From assembly GCA_007695145.1 (NCBI GenBank), contig REEI01000046.1, positions 1 to 55,802 on the forward strand: DNA of 55,802 nt. Direction: 5' to 3'. Made by a program: the position numbers and the translations under genes. The stretch's first letter is position 1, and each line of letters opens with the position of its first letter. Shown here one piece after another: positions 35,371 through 44,146 of this stretch. Origin of the DNA: Saprospirales bacterium. Lineage in GTDB: Bacteria > Bacteroidota > Bacteroidia > Chitinophagales > Saprospiraceae. Under the pieces are notes generated by a model that saw nothing but the letters and a program-made list of their open reading frames with translations, made no database searches and was not told where the DNA came from.

Positions 35371-35907
35371 TCAGGAAGGATCGACAAGGAATAGTACCTG
35401 ATCGTACTCTACCGGTGAGGCATCCTCTACCATCACTTTTACGATCTTTCCACTAACCTCAGATTCGATCTCATTGAATAGTTTCATTGCTTCCACTATA
35501 CATACCACCGTGCCGACCTCAATGCGATCACCTACTTTTGCATAGGGCGGCTTGTCGGGAGCAGAAGCTCTGTAAAAAGTGCCCACTATGGGAGACTTCA
35601 CCACGATAAGCCCTTCAGTACTGTCCTCTTCCTTTCCTGCTGAAGCCGATGGTCTATCATGGGCTTCGGAAGGAGCAGCCTCTTGGGGCGGTGAAGAAAC
35701 ACCTGCCTTTGAAGCTTGTTGAGGTGGAGGAGCGACAGGCGGTTGCACCTGCACCATAGGTTGGTGAGTCTGAATAACCTCCTGCCCACCTTTGCTGTAT
35801 TTGTCTGTTCTGATCACCAGTTCAAAATCCCCCTGCTTCATTTTAAATTCAGACAAGTCCGACTTATTGATGGTTTTTATCAGATTTAGTAAGTCCTTAT
35901 AATCCAT
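35371..35907 (-). CDS. accB: biotin carboxyl carrier protein of acetyl-CoA carboxylase
   Basis: Carries biotin between the carboxylase and transferase sites. The 178-residue product has an N-terminal domain (about 1-40), a flexible Pro-Gln-Ala-rich linker (about 45-95) and a biotinyl domain (about 98-178). The biotin attachment lysine is in VEAMKLFNEIESEVSG, with conserved YAKVGDRIEVG before it. It lies 39 bases after efp and 56 bases before accC, so all three are likely one transcript. Confidence 0.97.
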   Translation of the reverse strand: MDYKDLLNLIKTINKSDLSEFKMKQGDFELVIRTDKYSKGGQEVIQTHQPMVQVQPPVAPPPQQASKAGVSSPPQEAAPSEAHDRPSASAGKEEDSTEGLIVVKSPIVGTFYRASAPDKPPYAKVGDRIEVGTVVCIVEAMKLFNEIESEVSGKIVKVMVEDASPVEYDQVLFLVDPS

Positions 35908-35946
35908 AATGGTGTAGATTTTCAGTTGATTAATTTTTGGATAAAA

Positions 35947-36510
35947 TCATTTTGCCCTTTCTACGTAACTGGCAGTGCGGGTATCGACCTTTATTTTGTC
36001 CCCGGTATTGATAAAAAGCGGCACCCTGACCTCTGCACCTGTTTCAATGGTGGCAGGCTTAAGGGTATTGGTGGCAGTATCTCCCTTTACTCCAGGCTCC
36101 GTATAGGTGATTTCAAATACCATATACTGCGGTAGTTCAACATTCAGCGGGATTTCCTTTTCAGCATGAAAAAGGACCTCAATTTCAGAGCCCTCTTTAA
36201 GCATACCGGGATTGTCGATCATATTGGCCTGTATAGCCACCTGCTCATAAGTTTCGTTGTCCATAAAGTGAAAACCCATATCGTCCTCATAAAGATATTG
36301 GAATTTCCTTCTTTCGACCCTGACGGGAAAAATTTTGTGCCCCGCCTGAAAAGTGTGGTCGAGAACTTTGCCGCTGCTAAGGCTCTTTAATTTAGTTCTT
36401 ACAAATGCGTTACCCTTTCCGGGCTTTACATGCTGAAACTCCACAATGCTGAAAATATCGTTATTGTGTTCAATGCAGAGTCCGTTTCTGATATCAGATG
36501 TTGTTGCCAT
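35947..36510 (-). CDS. efp: elongation factor P
   Basis: Relieves ribosome stalling at consecutive prolines. The 187-residue product has the KOW and two OB-fold parts of EF-P, with FVRTKLKSLSSGKVLDHTF in the first domain. The loop that carries the modified residue in other bacteria reads K-P-G-K-G-N-A here, so a lysine is at the tip (about residue 32). No modification gene (epmA, epmB, earP) is visible, so the lysine may be unmodified or changed by another enzyme. A -7 box TATATTTG (36527-36534, minus) lies 16 bases before the start. Confidence 0.97.
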   Translation of the reverse strand: MATTSDIRNGLCIEHNNDIFSIVEFQHVKPGKGNAFVRTKLKSLSSGKVLDHTFQAGHKIFPVRVERRKFQYLYEDDMGFHFMDNETYEQVAIQANMIDNPGMLKEGSEIEVLFHAEKEIPLNVELPQYMVFEITYTEPGVKGDTATNTLKPATIETGAEVRVPLFINTGDKIKVDTRTASYVERAK

Positions 36511-36526
36511 TCATTAAATTTTGTTG

Positions 36527-36534
36527 CAAATATA
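36527..36534 (-). promoter_or_regulatory. -7 box of the efp-accB-accC promoter
   Basis: TATATTTG on the minus strand, an exact TAnnTTTG match, ending 16 bases before the efp ATG. Confidence 0.6.
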
Positions 36535-36653
36535 CCTAATGTGTTGTTTATTCTTTAAGGATTAAGTGAAATGTTGGAGCTGGACGAAGTCACAACCAAA
36601 TAGAATCAGGCAAATTCTCAGTCTTAAAAAATGTCGGTTGTGATAAATTCTCA

Positions 36654-37649
36654 CTAGCTTCCATTGTAGGCCCATTTAATATAAGTGGCTCCCCATGTAA
36701 ATCCACCTCCGAAGGCAACAAGGATTAAATTATCGCCTTTTTTTAGCTGTGATTCGTAATCCCAGAGGCAGAGCGGAAGTGTTCCGGAAGTTGTGTTGCC
36801 GTATTTGTGAATATTGATCATCACCCGGTCCATTGGAACGCCCGCTAAGGAAGCCACTGAGTTGATGATTCTCAGATTTGCCTGATGTGGTACCACCCAA
36901 TTGAGATTGTCTGCAGTGAGATTGTTTCTGTTCATCACCAGCCCGATGGATTCTGCCATTCCTCTGACTGCATATTTAAATACCGACCGCCCCTCCTGAT
37001 AGACAAAATGCTCGCGATTCATCACGGTTTCGACAGTAGCGGGCCGTAGAGAACCCCCTGCCTTCATGTGGAGGAAAGCCCTTCCGCTTCCATCACCTCC
37101 AAATGAACTGTCAATTATTCCCGTATCGTCTTCGCTCTGCTCAAGTAATACCGCTCCTGCACCATCCCCAAAAAGCACACAGGTAGCCCTATCGGTATAA
37201 TCAATGATAGAAGACATAAAATCTGCACCTACCACAATCACCTTCTTACACATACCCGACTCAATAAACTTGGCGCCAGTAGTAAGGGAATATAGAAAGC
37301 CCGAACAAGCAGCATTGATATCAAAGCCAAAGGCATTATGGATTCCGGCTTTGTCACAAATTGTATTTGCATTGTCGGGAAAGATCAGGTCGGCTGTAAC
37401 AGTTGCACATATAAGTAAATCAATTTCATCAGGGGATGTTCCCGTTTTTTTTAGTAGACCCCTTACTGCCTCAGCACCCATATCAGACGAGGCCCATCCC
37501 TTTTTCCTCAAAATTCTCCTCTCCTCAATTCCAGTGCGGGTTCTAATCCATTCGTCATTAGTATCAACTAACTTTTCAAGTTCACTATTTGTGAGCACGT
37601 CATCGGGTAGATAGCCCATGATTCCTGTAATAGCTGCTCGTTTCAACAT
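36654..37649 (-). CDS. fabH: beta-ketoacyl-ACP synthase III (first copy)
   Basis: Condenses acetyl-CoA (or a branched primer) with malonyl-ACP to begin fatty-acid chains. The 331-residue product has the catalytic triad: Cys in NAACSGFLYSL (about 114), His in VPHQANLRI (about 255) and Asn in YGNTTSGTLPL (about 285). The C-terminal GGGFTWGATYIKW is typical of FabH. It lies in the conserved cluster fabH-efp-accB-accC, but plsX and rpmF, which often precede it, are not found: a 580-base gene-free stretch is there instead. A second copy is at 45072-46130. Primer specificity of the two cannot be told from sequence. Confidence 0.95.
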   Translation of the reverse strand: MLKRAAITGIMGYLPDDVLTNSELEKLVDTNDEWIRTRTGIEERRILRKKGWASSDMGAEAVRGLLKKTGTSPDEIDLLICATVTADLIFPDNANTICDKAGIHNAFGFDINAACSGFLYSLTTGAKFIESGMCKKVIVVGADFMSSIIDYTDRATCVLFGDGAGAVLLEQSEDDTGIIDSSFGGDGSGRAFLHMKAGGSLRPATVETVMNREHFVYQEGRSVFKYAVRGMAESIGLVMNRNNLTADNLNWVVPHQANLRIINSVASLAGVPMDRVMINIHKYGNTTSGTLPLCLWDYESQLKKGDNLILVAFGGGFTWGATYIKWAYNGS

Positions 37650-37697
37650 TCACTAAAAATTTATGTAAGTAGCCTTGAGTAAGACTACAAAAAACGG

Positions 37698-37705
37698 CAA
37701 ACTTA
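37698..37705 (-). promoter_or_regulatory. -7 box of the fabH promoter
   Basis: TAAGTTTG on the minus strand, an exact TAnnTTTG match, 48 bases before the fabH ATG. Confidence 0.55.
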
Positions 37706-38232
37706 ACACCAATTATCCAAATCTGGGAAGATTTTTAGTGATTTCAGAAAAGTTGGTCCGGAGAAAGAAAAGAAATAGATTATTTCAAAAATATGTCAAA
37801 TATAAAATGGGGTTTCCTCCCAGCTGCATTCCTCTGATAAAAGTATCCCGCTTTAAATCTTTAACAGACCAGTTCTCCAGATTCAGAATAAAGATAAGTA
37901 GTCAAGTAATTTCCAATTAAACAATCGTACCAGGCTATTAAAGCACAAAAATCAGTCAGTCATAGTTGACTTCAATCGAGACAAGGGCTTGAATGGCGAT
38001 CTTAAAAAAAAGCACCGATTTATGAACCATTGCTTCTGTCCCTAATGCGATAAAATAATAATAGAGCGGTTTAAATTGAACTGTCCTAAAATTAACCGGA
38101 GAAAGCATTTGAAAGTTAGAGCAGTTGATGCATGATCAATGGAGAAGGGACAACCTAACATTTCTTAGAGTATAGGGTGTTGGTAGAACATTGAAGCCAA
38201 CCCAGCGTTTATTTAAAGAATAAAACAAGGTC
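37706..38232. other. intergenic region without a supported gene
   Basis: An 81-codon frame at 37675-37920 (plus, TTG start) is very basic and has no similarity I can recall; I do not support it. It covers the place where plsX and rpmF would be expected. Confidence 0.5.
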
Positions 38233-38865
38233 ATGATCAGAAAATTAACGCTCGCAGTCTTTATTTTTCTCAGTTACCAAATGAGTGCACAGGTAGGCAT
38301 TTCTGTCGGATATCAATCCTTGAATTTTAATCCTGATGGAGCAGTAAGCACCTTTGATCAGCGATATGATGGTCCTGTTGTGACTGCAGATTACTGGTTC
38401 AGACTTCGAAATTATCGGGTGGAATTCAGGCCGGGTTTTACTTATGGGAGGTTAAATTCGGATGCTGTTAAAATAAATAAGTATCAGGCTGTTTTTTCTA
38501 CCAGGATTTACCCTTTTTCATTCGACGATGATTGCGACTGCCCTACTTTTTCAAAACGCAGCGGATTCTTTGAGGATGGTTTTTTTCTAAGTCTGAATCC
38601 TCACTTTGGATGGTATGACTTTAGCGCTGCTGTTTTCGACCCTGAGCCTGACTATTCACTGGATGACCTCCTATTTCATATCGACATTGGCGCGGGAATT
38701 GACATTGGCTTTTCTGATCAATTTACCCTTACGCCCGAACTTCGCTATCGTTATATCCCAAGCATTGCCGGATCAGTTGACTCATCAGATGATATGCCCC
38801 GGCCAATTGAAGGGGCTATGAATGGCATATTTGCCAGTATTGGACTTACCTATAGATGGAACTAA
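38233..38865 (+). CDS. small outer-membrane beta-barrel-like protein
   Basis: A 210-residue exported protein with a signal peptide (MIRKLTLAVFIFLSYQMSAQ) followed by alternating hydrophobic/polar strands such as YWFRLRNYRVEFRPGFTYGR, YQAVFSTRIYPFSF, DIGAGIDIGFSDQFTLTPEL and GIFASIGLTYRWN at the end. This is the pattern of an 8- or 10-strand outer-membrane barrel (OmpA/OmpW-like). An aspartate/cysteine-rich loop (DDDCDCPTF) sits near residue 100 and could be an external, metal-binding or disulfide-bonded loop. Function is unknown. It is a lone gene between two minus-strand clusters. Confidence 0.8.
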   Translation: MIRKLTLAVFIFLSYQMSAQVGISVGYQSLNFNPDGAVSTFDQRYDGPVVTADYWFRLRNYRVEFRPGFTYGRLNSDAVKINKYQAVFSTRIYPFSFDDDCDCPTFSKRSGFFEDGFFLSLNPHFGWYDFSAAVFDPEPDYSLDDLLFHIDIGAGIDIGFSDQFTLTPELRYRYIPSIAGSVDSSDDMPRPIEGAMNGIFASIGLTYRWN

Positions 38866-39052
38866 CTGTACCTCTTTAATATCTGCAGACTACGAAATAC
38901 TAAGATTGGATCTCCATTGATTCTAAAAGTGGTGCAAACTTAATTTGACACAATAATTCCACCAATCTGGTTAGCAACTGATAGCATCAAGATAAAAATA
39001 GGCTTTGGATGGAAGCAGTAGAATAAGTCAGTAAATAGAGCTACAGGGGTCG

Positions 39053-39655
39053 TCAACCCATTTCAGCTACCACCTCCTTAACTTCAGGAACCATCCTTTT
39101 GAGCATACCCTCAATACCTGCCTTGAGCGTAACGGTACTTGAGGGGCATCCACTACAGGCACCTTGCATAACCAAAGTAACTACCCCATCTTGAAATCCT
39201 TTGAACTCTATATTCCCTCCGTCCATTTCAACTGCGGGTTTAACATAGGTCTGCAGCATGTCTTTGATTTTGACAACGATATCTACATCATCTCCGTCGT
39301 ATTCCTGCTTTTCCTTTTCCCATTCAAGTTTTGCTTCTGTGTATCCTTCATTGACAATCGGGTGGCCTGAATCAAGATACTCTTTGAGTTGATTTTTCAA
39401 TTGGAGCATAATGTCCTCCCAATTGTAATTAAACTCTTTAGTAATGGTCACAAAGTTATTGCAGATATAAACACCCTTAATGTATGGGTTCTTAAACAGG
39501 TCTATGGCCAAAGGACTCCATTCCTCTGCCTGTTCTTTGTCCTGAAAGTCAGCAGTTCCTTCAAAGAGCATTCGGTTGGTAACATATTTTAGAGACTCGG
39601 GGTTTGGAGTTTGCTCAGTATAGAGCATCACCGGATTTTTTGTCGCTGTTGTCAT
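39053..39655 (-). CDS. NifU/Nfu-type iron-sulfur scaffold protein
   Basis: Fe-S cluster carrier. The 200-residue product has an Nfu N-terminal domain (about 10-95, starting LYTEQTPNPESLKYVTNRML) and a C-terminal NifU-like domain (about 120-200) with the cluster-binding C-x-x-C in GACSGCPSSTVTL and VEMDGGNIEFKGF before it. Such two-domain proteins are often annotated NfuA or 'NifU family'. It lies alone. It may work with the IscA-type protein at 30397-30723 to mature quinolinate synthase and other Fe-S enzymes; that link is inference only. Confidence 0.93.
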   Translation of the reverse strand: MTTATKNPVMLYTEQTPNPESLKYVTNRMLFEGTADFQDKEQAEEWSPLAIDLFKNPYIKGVYICNNFVTITKEFNYNWEDIMLQLKNQLKEYLDSGHPIVNEGYTEAKLEWEKEKQEYDGDDVDIVVKIKDMLQTYVKPAVEMDGGNIEFKGFQDGVVTLVMQGACSGCPSSTVTLKAGIEGMLKRMVPEVKEVVAEMG

Positions 39656-39902
39656 AATTTTATTACTTATTTAGAAGTGTTAACGATGCAAAGGGGATAA
39701 TGGTTGACATACGTTCAGATAATTTTATTTTGCCTTATAGAAGAACTGATTAAATTAAAACCAATTTTAAAGGGCATGGAATCTAATTGGCTAAAACTTG
39801 TGCTTTGAAGGCTAAAATTTTGTTCCCAATAGTCAAAGTTCCGAACTCAGATTCTTTCACTCATTCTCTGGTTGGGTGGGGGCCAGAATCCGTTAGATCA
39901 AT

Positions 39903-41144
39903 CTACTCGTAGCGCAGCGCTTCAATAGGATCTAACCTGGATGCTTTTATTGCAGGATAAAGCCCCGAGATCAATCCCACCAGAGTGGTAGTTATAAATC
40001 CAAGTATAATCCAACCCCAGGGTATAATAAAATTGCCTCCAAGGAAAACTGAAACCAGATTGCCCACCAGTATACCCAGGATGATCCCCAGGATTCCACC
40101 AATTTGGCAAATGGTTACCGCCTCGATTAAAAACTGTGACACTACGGTTTTTCTGGTGGCGCCCAGGGCCTTTATAATCCCTATTTCTTTCGTTCTCTCC
40201 GTAACTGAGACGAGCATAATATTCATCAGTCCAATAGCGGCACCCAGCAGAGTTATAAATCCTATAGCTATAGCTCCCAACCTCATTGTAGTGGTATTTT
40301 CACGTATAATTGAGACCAAATTTTGGCTGTACTCAATTGCAAAATCGTTTTCCTCACCCACTCTTATTCCCCTTACATTCCTCATAATGCCAATGGAGTG
40401 TTCTCGGGCATCGTCTAACGACAAATTAAAGGGCACCTGAACAGTAATATTAAAATTGGTGCGATCAGTAGCATAAAATCGTCTGGCGTTGATGAGCGGG
40501 ATCAACACAATCCTATCACCAGCCTGTGCAAAAGTAGCACCTTGCCTCTCCAAAATCCCCACAACTGTATATCTCCTTCCATCCACTGTAACATGTCTTC
40601 CGACTGCTCTTTCATTCTGCCCATTGAATAATAGATTCACAATGTCTTGTCCAATAACAGCCACCTGAGAACCATTTTCCAGTTCTACCTGTGAAAAGTA
40701 ACGGCCAAAGCTTATTTCTCTCCCAAATACTGCGGGATAACTCTCATCCACACCTTCCAATACTACATTGGGGTTGGTTTGTTCTGTTCCATGGGTAATG
40801 GTGGCATTGGATTTTGCGGTCTGTCTGATTGAAACCAGGGAAGGAAAGTCCATACTCTCCTTGTAAGTCATCGCCTGTCTAAATGAAATAGGATCGCCGG
40901 CCCGGACCATTCTCCCTCCTCTGCGCCCGGTAGTTTCCACATTCCTGCGATCTATAGTAAATGAATTTGCTCCAAGGCTGGCAAAGTTATCGCTCATGGA
41001 ATAAATCGCTACATCAATAGCAGTGAGAATACCGACAATGGCCATTATACCAAAACCAATGATGAGCACCGTCAAAACCGATCTGAGTAGGTTGGCGCGA
41101 ATATTTGTAAGCGAAATCCTCAAATTTTCTATCCATCGGACCAT
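39903..41144 (-). CDS. MacB/FtsX-type ABC transporter permease (second)
   Basis: A 413-residue inner-membrane permease with the same layout as the protein at 1371-2627: one N-terminal segment (about 18-40), a periplasmic MacB_PCD-like domain, and three C-terminal segments with [20 protein letters not shown] and a following [14 protein letters not shown]. It ends DPIEALRYE. No ATPase gene is adjacent. A consensus TAACTTTG box (41149-41156, minus) ends only 4 bases before the ATG, so the transcript could be leaderless. The transported substrate is unknown; antimicrobial peptide or lipoprotein release are roles of relatives. Confidence 0.88.
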   Translation of the reverse strand: MVRWIENLRISLTNIRANLLRSVLTVLIIGFGIMAIVGILTAIDVAIYSMSDNFASLGANSFTIDRRNVETTGRRGGRMVRAGDPISFRQAMTYKESMDFPSLVSIRQTAKSNATITHGTEQTNPNVVLEGVDESYPAVFGREISFGRYFSQVELENGSQVAVIGQDIVNLLFNGQNERAVGRHVTVDGRRYTVVGILERQGATFAQAGDRIVLIPLINARRFYATDRTNFNITVQVPFNLSLDDAREHSIGIMRNVRGIRVGEENDFAIEYSQNLVSIIRENTTTMRLGAIAIGFITLLGAAIGLMNIMLVSVTERTKEIGIIKALGATRKTVVSQFLIEAVTICQIGGILGIILGILVGNLVSVFLGGNFIIPWGWIILGFITTTLVGLISGLYPAIKASRLDPIEALRYE

Positions 41145-41148
41145 TGTA

Positions 41149-41156
41149 CAAAGTTA
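41149..41156 (-). promoter_or_regulatory. -7 box abutting the permease start
   Basis: TAACTTTG on the minus strand, an exact TAnnTTTG match, followed by TACA and then the ATG at 41144. A start near the usual distance would fall at or next to the A of the ATG. Confidence 0.5.
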
Positions 41157-41216
41157 TACCTTGCTAAAATTAATCGAAACTGTTTTCGACTAAACGACAT
41201 CTAGGGGCAGACGAAA

Positions 41217-42020
41217 TCAACCAAAAACCTTCCTTATTACCTTAAGCATGTCATTGTGCAAGTGTGAATTGGTTGCCAATATAGTTTTATTTGTTACAAA
41301 TTGAGGTGAATCATTCCAGCAACTCACTTTGCCACCGGCTTCACTCAAAATGAGAGTCCCGGCCGAGACATCCCACTCATTGAGACCGTATTCATAGAAG
41401 CCATCAAACCTCCCGGCAGCGGTATAAGCCAAATCGATAGCAGCTGATCCCAACCTTCTGACACCTCTTGTTTTTACCAGAAAATAATTCAAGAGTTCAA
41501 GATAAGACCCAAGCTGAGAAAAGTCTCTGTAGGGAAATCCGGTTGCAATAAGAGCGCTACCAATCTCTACGGTCTTACTAGTTCTGATTGGCCTGCCATT
41601 CAATCGGGCACCTCCTCCCAGGTAAGCAGTGAAAACTTCATTCAAATTTGGCTCCGCTATAGCACCCATTACTACCCTATCCTGTAGTTTTAGAGAAACA
41701 CTGACAGAGAAAATCGGGAGTCCATGCACATAATTTGTGGTTCCGTCCAAAGGGTCTATAACCCAGGTGAATTCCTTTATTTCATCCTCCGTAATGTCCT
41801 CCTCGGTTAAAAATCCGGAGCCTGGCATTAATTTAGCCAGTTTAACCACCAACATTTCCTGAGCCTTCCGATCTATATCAGACACCAGGTCATTGCGCCC
41901 CTTAAACTCCACGCTTGCGGAGTCAAAATTAACTGCTTCATTCCTGATCCAAAGTGCCGTGTCAGATACAATCTTTGAAAGTGGGTTTTCAAGCTCACTT
42001 CCCCTTGAGAATTTTTCCAT
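41217..42020 (-). CDS. suhB: inositol monophosphatase family protein
   Basis: Mg2+-dependent phosphatase of the SuhB/CysQ/inositol monophosphatase family. The 267-residue product has the metal-binding motifs: SGFLTEEDITED, WVIDPLDGTTNYVHGLPIFS, and the C-terminal NEWDVSAGTLILSEAGG. The closest known members are SuhB-type inositol monophosphatases; a role in ribosome or RNA polymerase function as in E. coli SuhB cannot be inferred here. It is a lone gene downstream of sbtA on the same strand but separated by 238 bases. Confidence 0.92.
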   Translation of the reverse strand: MEKFSRGSELENPLSKIVSDTALWIRNEAVNFDSASVEFKGRNDLVSDIDRKAQEMLVVKLAKLMPGSGFLTEEDITEDEIKEFTWVIDPLDGTTNYVHGLPIFSVSVSLKLQDRVVMGAIAEPNLNEVFTAYLGGGARLNGRPIRTSKTVEIGSALIATGFPYRDFSQLGSYLELLNYFLVKTRGVRRLGSAAIDLAYTAAGRFDGFYEYGLNEWDVSAGTLILSEAGGKVSCWNDSPQFVTNKTILATNSHLHNDMLKVIRKVFG

Positions 42021-42258
42021 TAACTTTTATTTCGTTGTTGATAGTCCTAAGAACTATCCATTCTCTCCATTGAATAATTTAATCAGAATAGTTTAACACA
42101 AAAACAAGAGAATAGATCAGTTTATAACGAGACTTATAATACGGGTGGAATAGCTGGACTTCTTCAAAAAACCAAACAGATAAGCACTCTACATCCAATA
42201 CCTACTTCAGGGAATGACAACCATTTAATTTATCAAATCTCCGGCCACAGGCGAAGCA

Positions 42259-43221
42259 TTAGAAGTATTGCACCACTAGAAAGTAAAGTGGTAGTCCAAG
42301 CGTGATATTCACAGGGAAGGTAATGGCCAGGGCCATGGGCAGAAATAAACCTGGATTGGCCTTTGGAACACTTACCTTCATAGCGGCAGGTACAGCAATG
42401 TAAGAAGCACTGGCAGAAAGAACAGCCAATATAAATCGATTGGAAATGTCGTCTGTGAAAAAGCCGCTAAAATAGGCAGTAGCGACACCATTTAGTATCG
42501 GAATCAGAATGCCAAATGCTAAGGGAAATGCCCCGTAAGAAAAGAGTGACTTAAGCTTCCTCCCGCTTGTGATGCCCATATCTAGCAGAAAAATAGCCAA
42601 AAAGCCTTGAAAAATATCGGTTGTAAATGGTTTAATACCCAGGGCCTGTTCTTCTGAAGCAAGAAATCCGATGAACAGACTACCAATTATCAATAATACG
42701 CTTCCATTCGTAAATGAGTGCTTAATAATGGTTCGCTTTTTCAAGGTGAAATTGCTGCTGATATCATACTTATTGATAAGAATGAGACCAACTACAATTG
42801 CAGGTGCTTCCATCAAAGCCATAATAGCAACCATATGACCATTGAGTATCAAGTCCTGACCCTCGAGGTAAGTCACAGCAACCACAAAAGTCACAGCGCT
42901 AATAGACCCATAGGCCGCTGCTACCGCACCCGAATCATAAACATTAAGTCTCTTTCTAAGGAGGAAGAAAGTATATAGTGGGACGAGAATAGATGTAGCT
43001 AATGCAAATAAAATCTCACTAAAGACTTGAAGGGTAAGTATCTCACGCGACATTTCCTGGCCTCCCTTGAATCCTATGGCAAAGAGAAGGTATAGAGAGA
43101 TAAATTTTGAGGAGTTTGGGGGTATTTCAAGGTCGCTTTTCAAATACACCGCGACAATACCGAGGATAAAAAACAGTAGTGACGGGTTTGTCAGGTTCTC
43201 CAGAATTAAATAAAAATCCAT
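42259..43221 (-). CDS. sbtA: SbtA-type sodium-dependent bicarbonate transporter
   Basis: Na+-driven bicarbonate uptake carrier of the SbtA family (formerly DUF897), inner membrane. The 320-residue product has about ten membrane segments with the family start NLTNPSLLFFILGIVAVYLK and the F-A-I-G-F-K-G-G motif in the first inverted half. The second half has FLLDMGITSGRK and ASYIAVPAAMKVSVP, again as in SbtA. The PII-like regulator SbtB found beside it in cyanobacteria is not adjacent. A TACTTTTG box (43313-43320) is upstream. The upstream neighbour is an LCIB-type carbonic anhydrase, giving a plausible inorganic-carbon pair. Confidence 0.9.
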   Translation of the reverse strand: MDFYLILENLTNPSLLFFILGIVAVYLKSDLEIPPNSSKFISLYLLFAIGFKGGQEMSREILTLQVFSEILFALATSILVPLYTFFLLRKRLNVYDSGAVAAAYGSISAVTFVVAVTYLEGQDLILNGHMVAIMALMEAPAIVVGLILINKYDISSNFTLKKRTIIKHSFTNGSVLLIIGSLFIGFLASEEQALGIKPFTTDIFQGFLAIFLLDMGITSGRKLKSLFSYGAFPLAFGILIPILNGVATAYFSGFFTDDISNRFILAVLSASASYIAVPAAMKVSVPKANPGLFLPMALAITFPVNITLGLPLYFLVVQYF

Positions 43222-43312
43222 AAAAAGATTTTAAACCGACAGTGAATTATCATCCGGGAAAACATGTTCCGGACGGCCTCAGGAATTTTATGATCTTTCC
43301 AATAAGGATGCA

Positions 43313-43320
43313 CAAAAGTA
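43313..43320 (-). promoter_or_regulatory. -7 box of the sbtA promoter
   Basis: TACTTTTG on the minus strand, an exact TAnnTTTG match, about 90 bases before the sbtA ATG. It implies that sbtA can be expressed apart from the upstream genes. Confidence 0.5.
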
Positions 43321-43424
43321 TTTATTATATTTTGAAGTGCTGATATCGTGTTTCATTAATTTGGCCCCTGGAGCTTTTTACCTGAAAACAAACTGCACAA
43401 GAATAATGGTCTGACGGATGGCCA

Positions 43425-44132
43425 TCAAGGTCCCTCCATTTCCAGTACCGTAAAATCCCTGACATCTACATAGTCCTCATGCCCGTGATCAGTATTGATG
43501 ATAATTCCCCCCAACAATGCAACCTGGCGACAAGAAAATTCACTCTTAGCTGAAACAACAAGATTATTTATGGCGGTTGCTATCTTTGAATATGCCATTT
43601 CGGTTGCACTGAGGATGGGGTCTCTGGCATTCATCAACCTCTCTTTACTTTCGGAAAGGCAGTCAAGAAGGTAGTACTCCTGATAATCGAAATCTCTTGA
43701 GAAACCATCCTCATAAATGGGGGGAATCTTACCCAGTATACTGTCCAAAGCCAAAGCAATGGCGCCGCAACAAGTGGTATGCTTTTTCTGTCCATACCTG
43801 AGTATTTTTCCAATACCACCTTCAGAATTTATGCCAATATGAGGGCCAAAAAAGATAAAAGCATAACCCTCGTCAGGGACATGATGAGCGAATGCAACCA
43901 TCCCCGTGCGACCAGTAAATGGAAAACCTGAAAGACCTCCCATTACAAATGGGCGTTCGTGTATATTTCTAAACTCAGCAGAAATATTGACATCATCTGA
44001 ACAGATTGAGGTGGCAAAAAGGGTTTTATTAAGATCAAAACCGTAGCCCTCCTGAACCAATTTAAGATAATCCCCAGTGATTACCGATGCCGGTTCTGCT
44101 TTAGGATAAAAGGCAGTTACTTGTTTCCGCAT
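43425..44132 (-). CDS. LCIB/C-type beta-like carbonic anhydrase
   Basis: A 235-residue protein matching the LCIB/C carbonic anhydrase family, known from the algal CO2-concentrating mechanism; active members interconvert CO2 and bicarbonate. I see the family landmarks: Cys44 and Asp46 in TSICSDDVN, a glycine-rich GGLSGFPFTGRTG (Arg75), AFAHHVPDEG with His83/84, FGPHIGINSEG, and KHTTCCGAIA with Cys121/122. The expected zinc set Cys-His-Cys and the Asp-Arg pair are therefore all present, so it could be active. The gene begins 14 bases after bshB1 and is probably co-transcribed with it; sbtA is the next gene. No signal peptide is present, so it is cytoplasmic. Recognition rests on recalled family sequences, not on a search. 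Confidence 0.82.
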   Translation of the reverse strand: MRKQVTAFYPKAEPASVITGDYLKLVQEGYGFDLNKTLFATSICSDDVNISAEFRNIHERPFVMGGLSGFPFTGRTGMVAFAHHVPDEGYAFIFFGPHIGINSEGGIGKILRYGQKKHTTCCGAIALALDSILGKIPPIYEDGFSRDFDYQEYYLLDCLSESKERLMNARDPILSATEMAYSKIATAINNLVVSAKSEFSCRQVALLGGIIINTDHGHEDYVDVRDFTVLEMEGP

Positions 44133-44146
44133 AGTAGTAAAAAAGA

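Noticed and set aside
37675-37920. 81-codon plus-strand frame upstream of the barrel protein
   Set aside because: TTG start, very basic, overlaps the fabH promoter region, no recognisable sequence.
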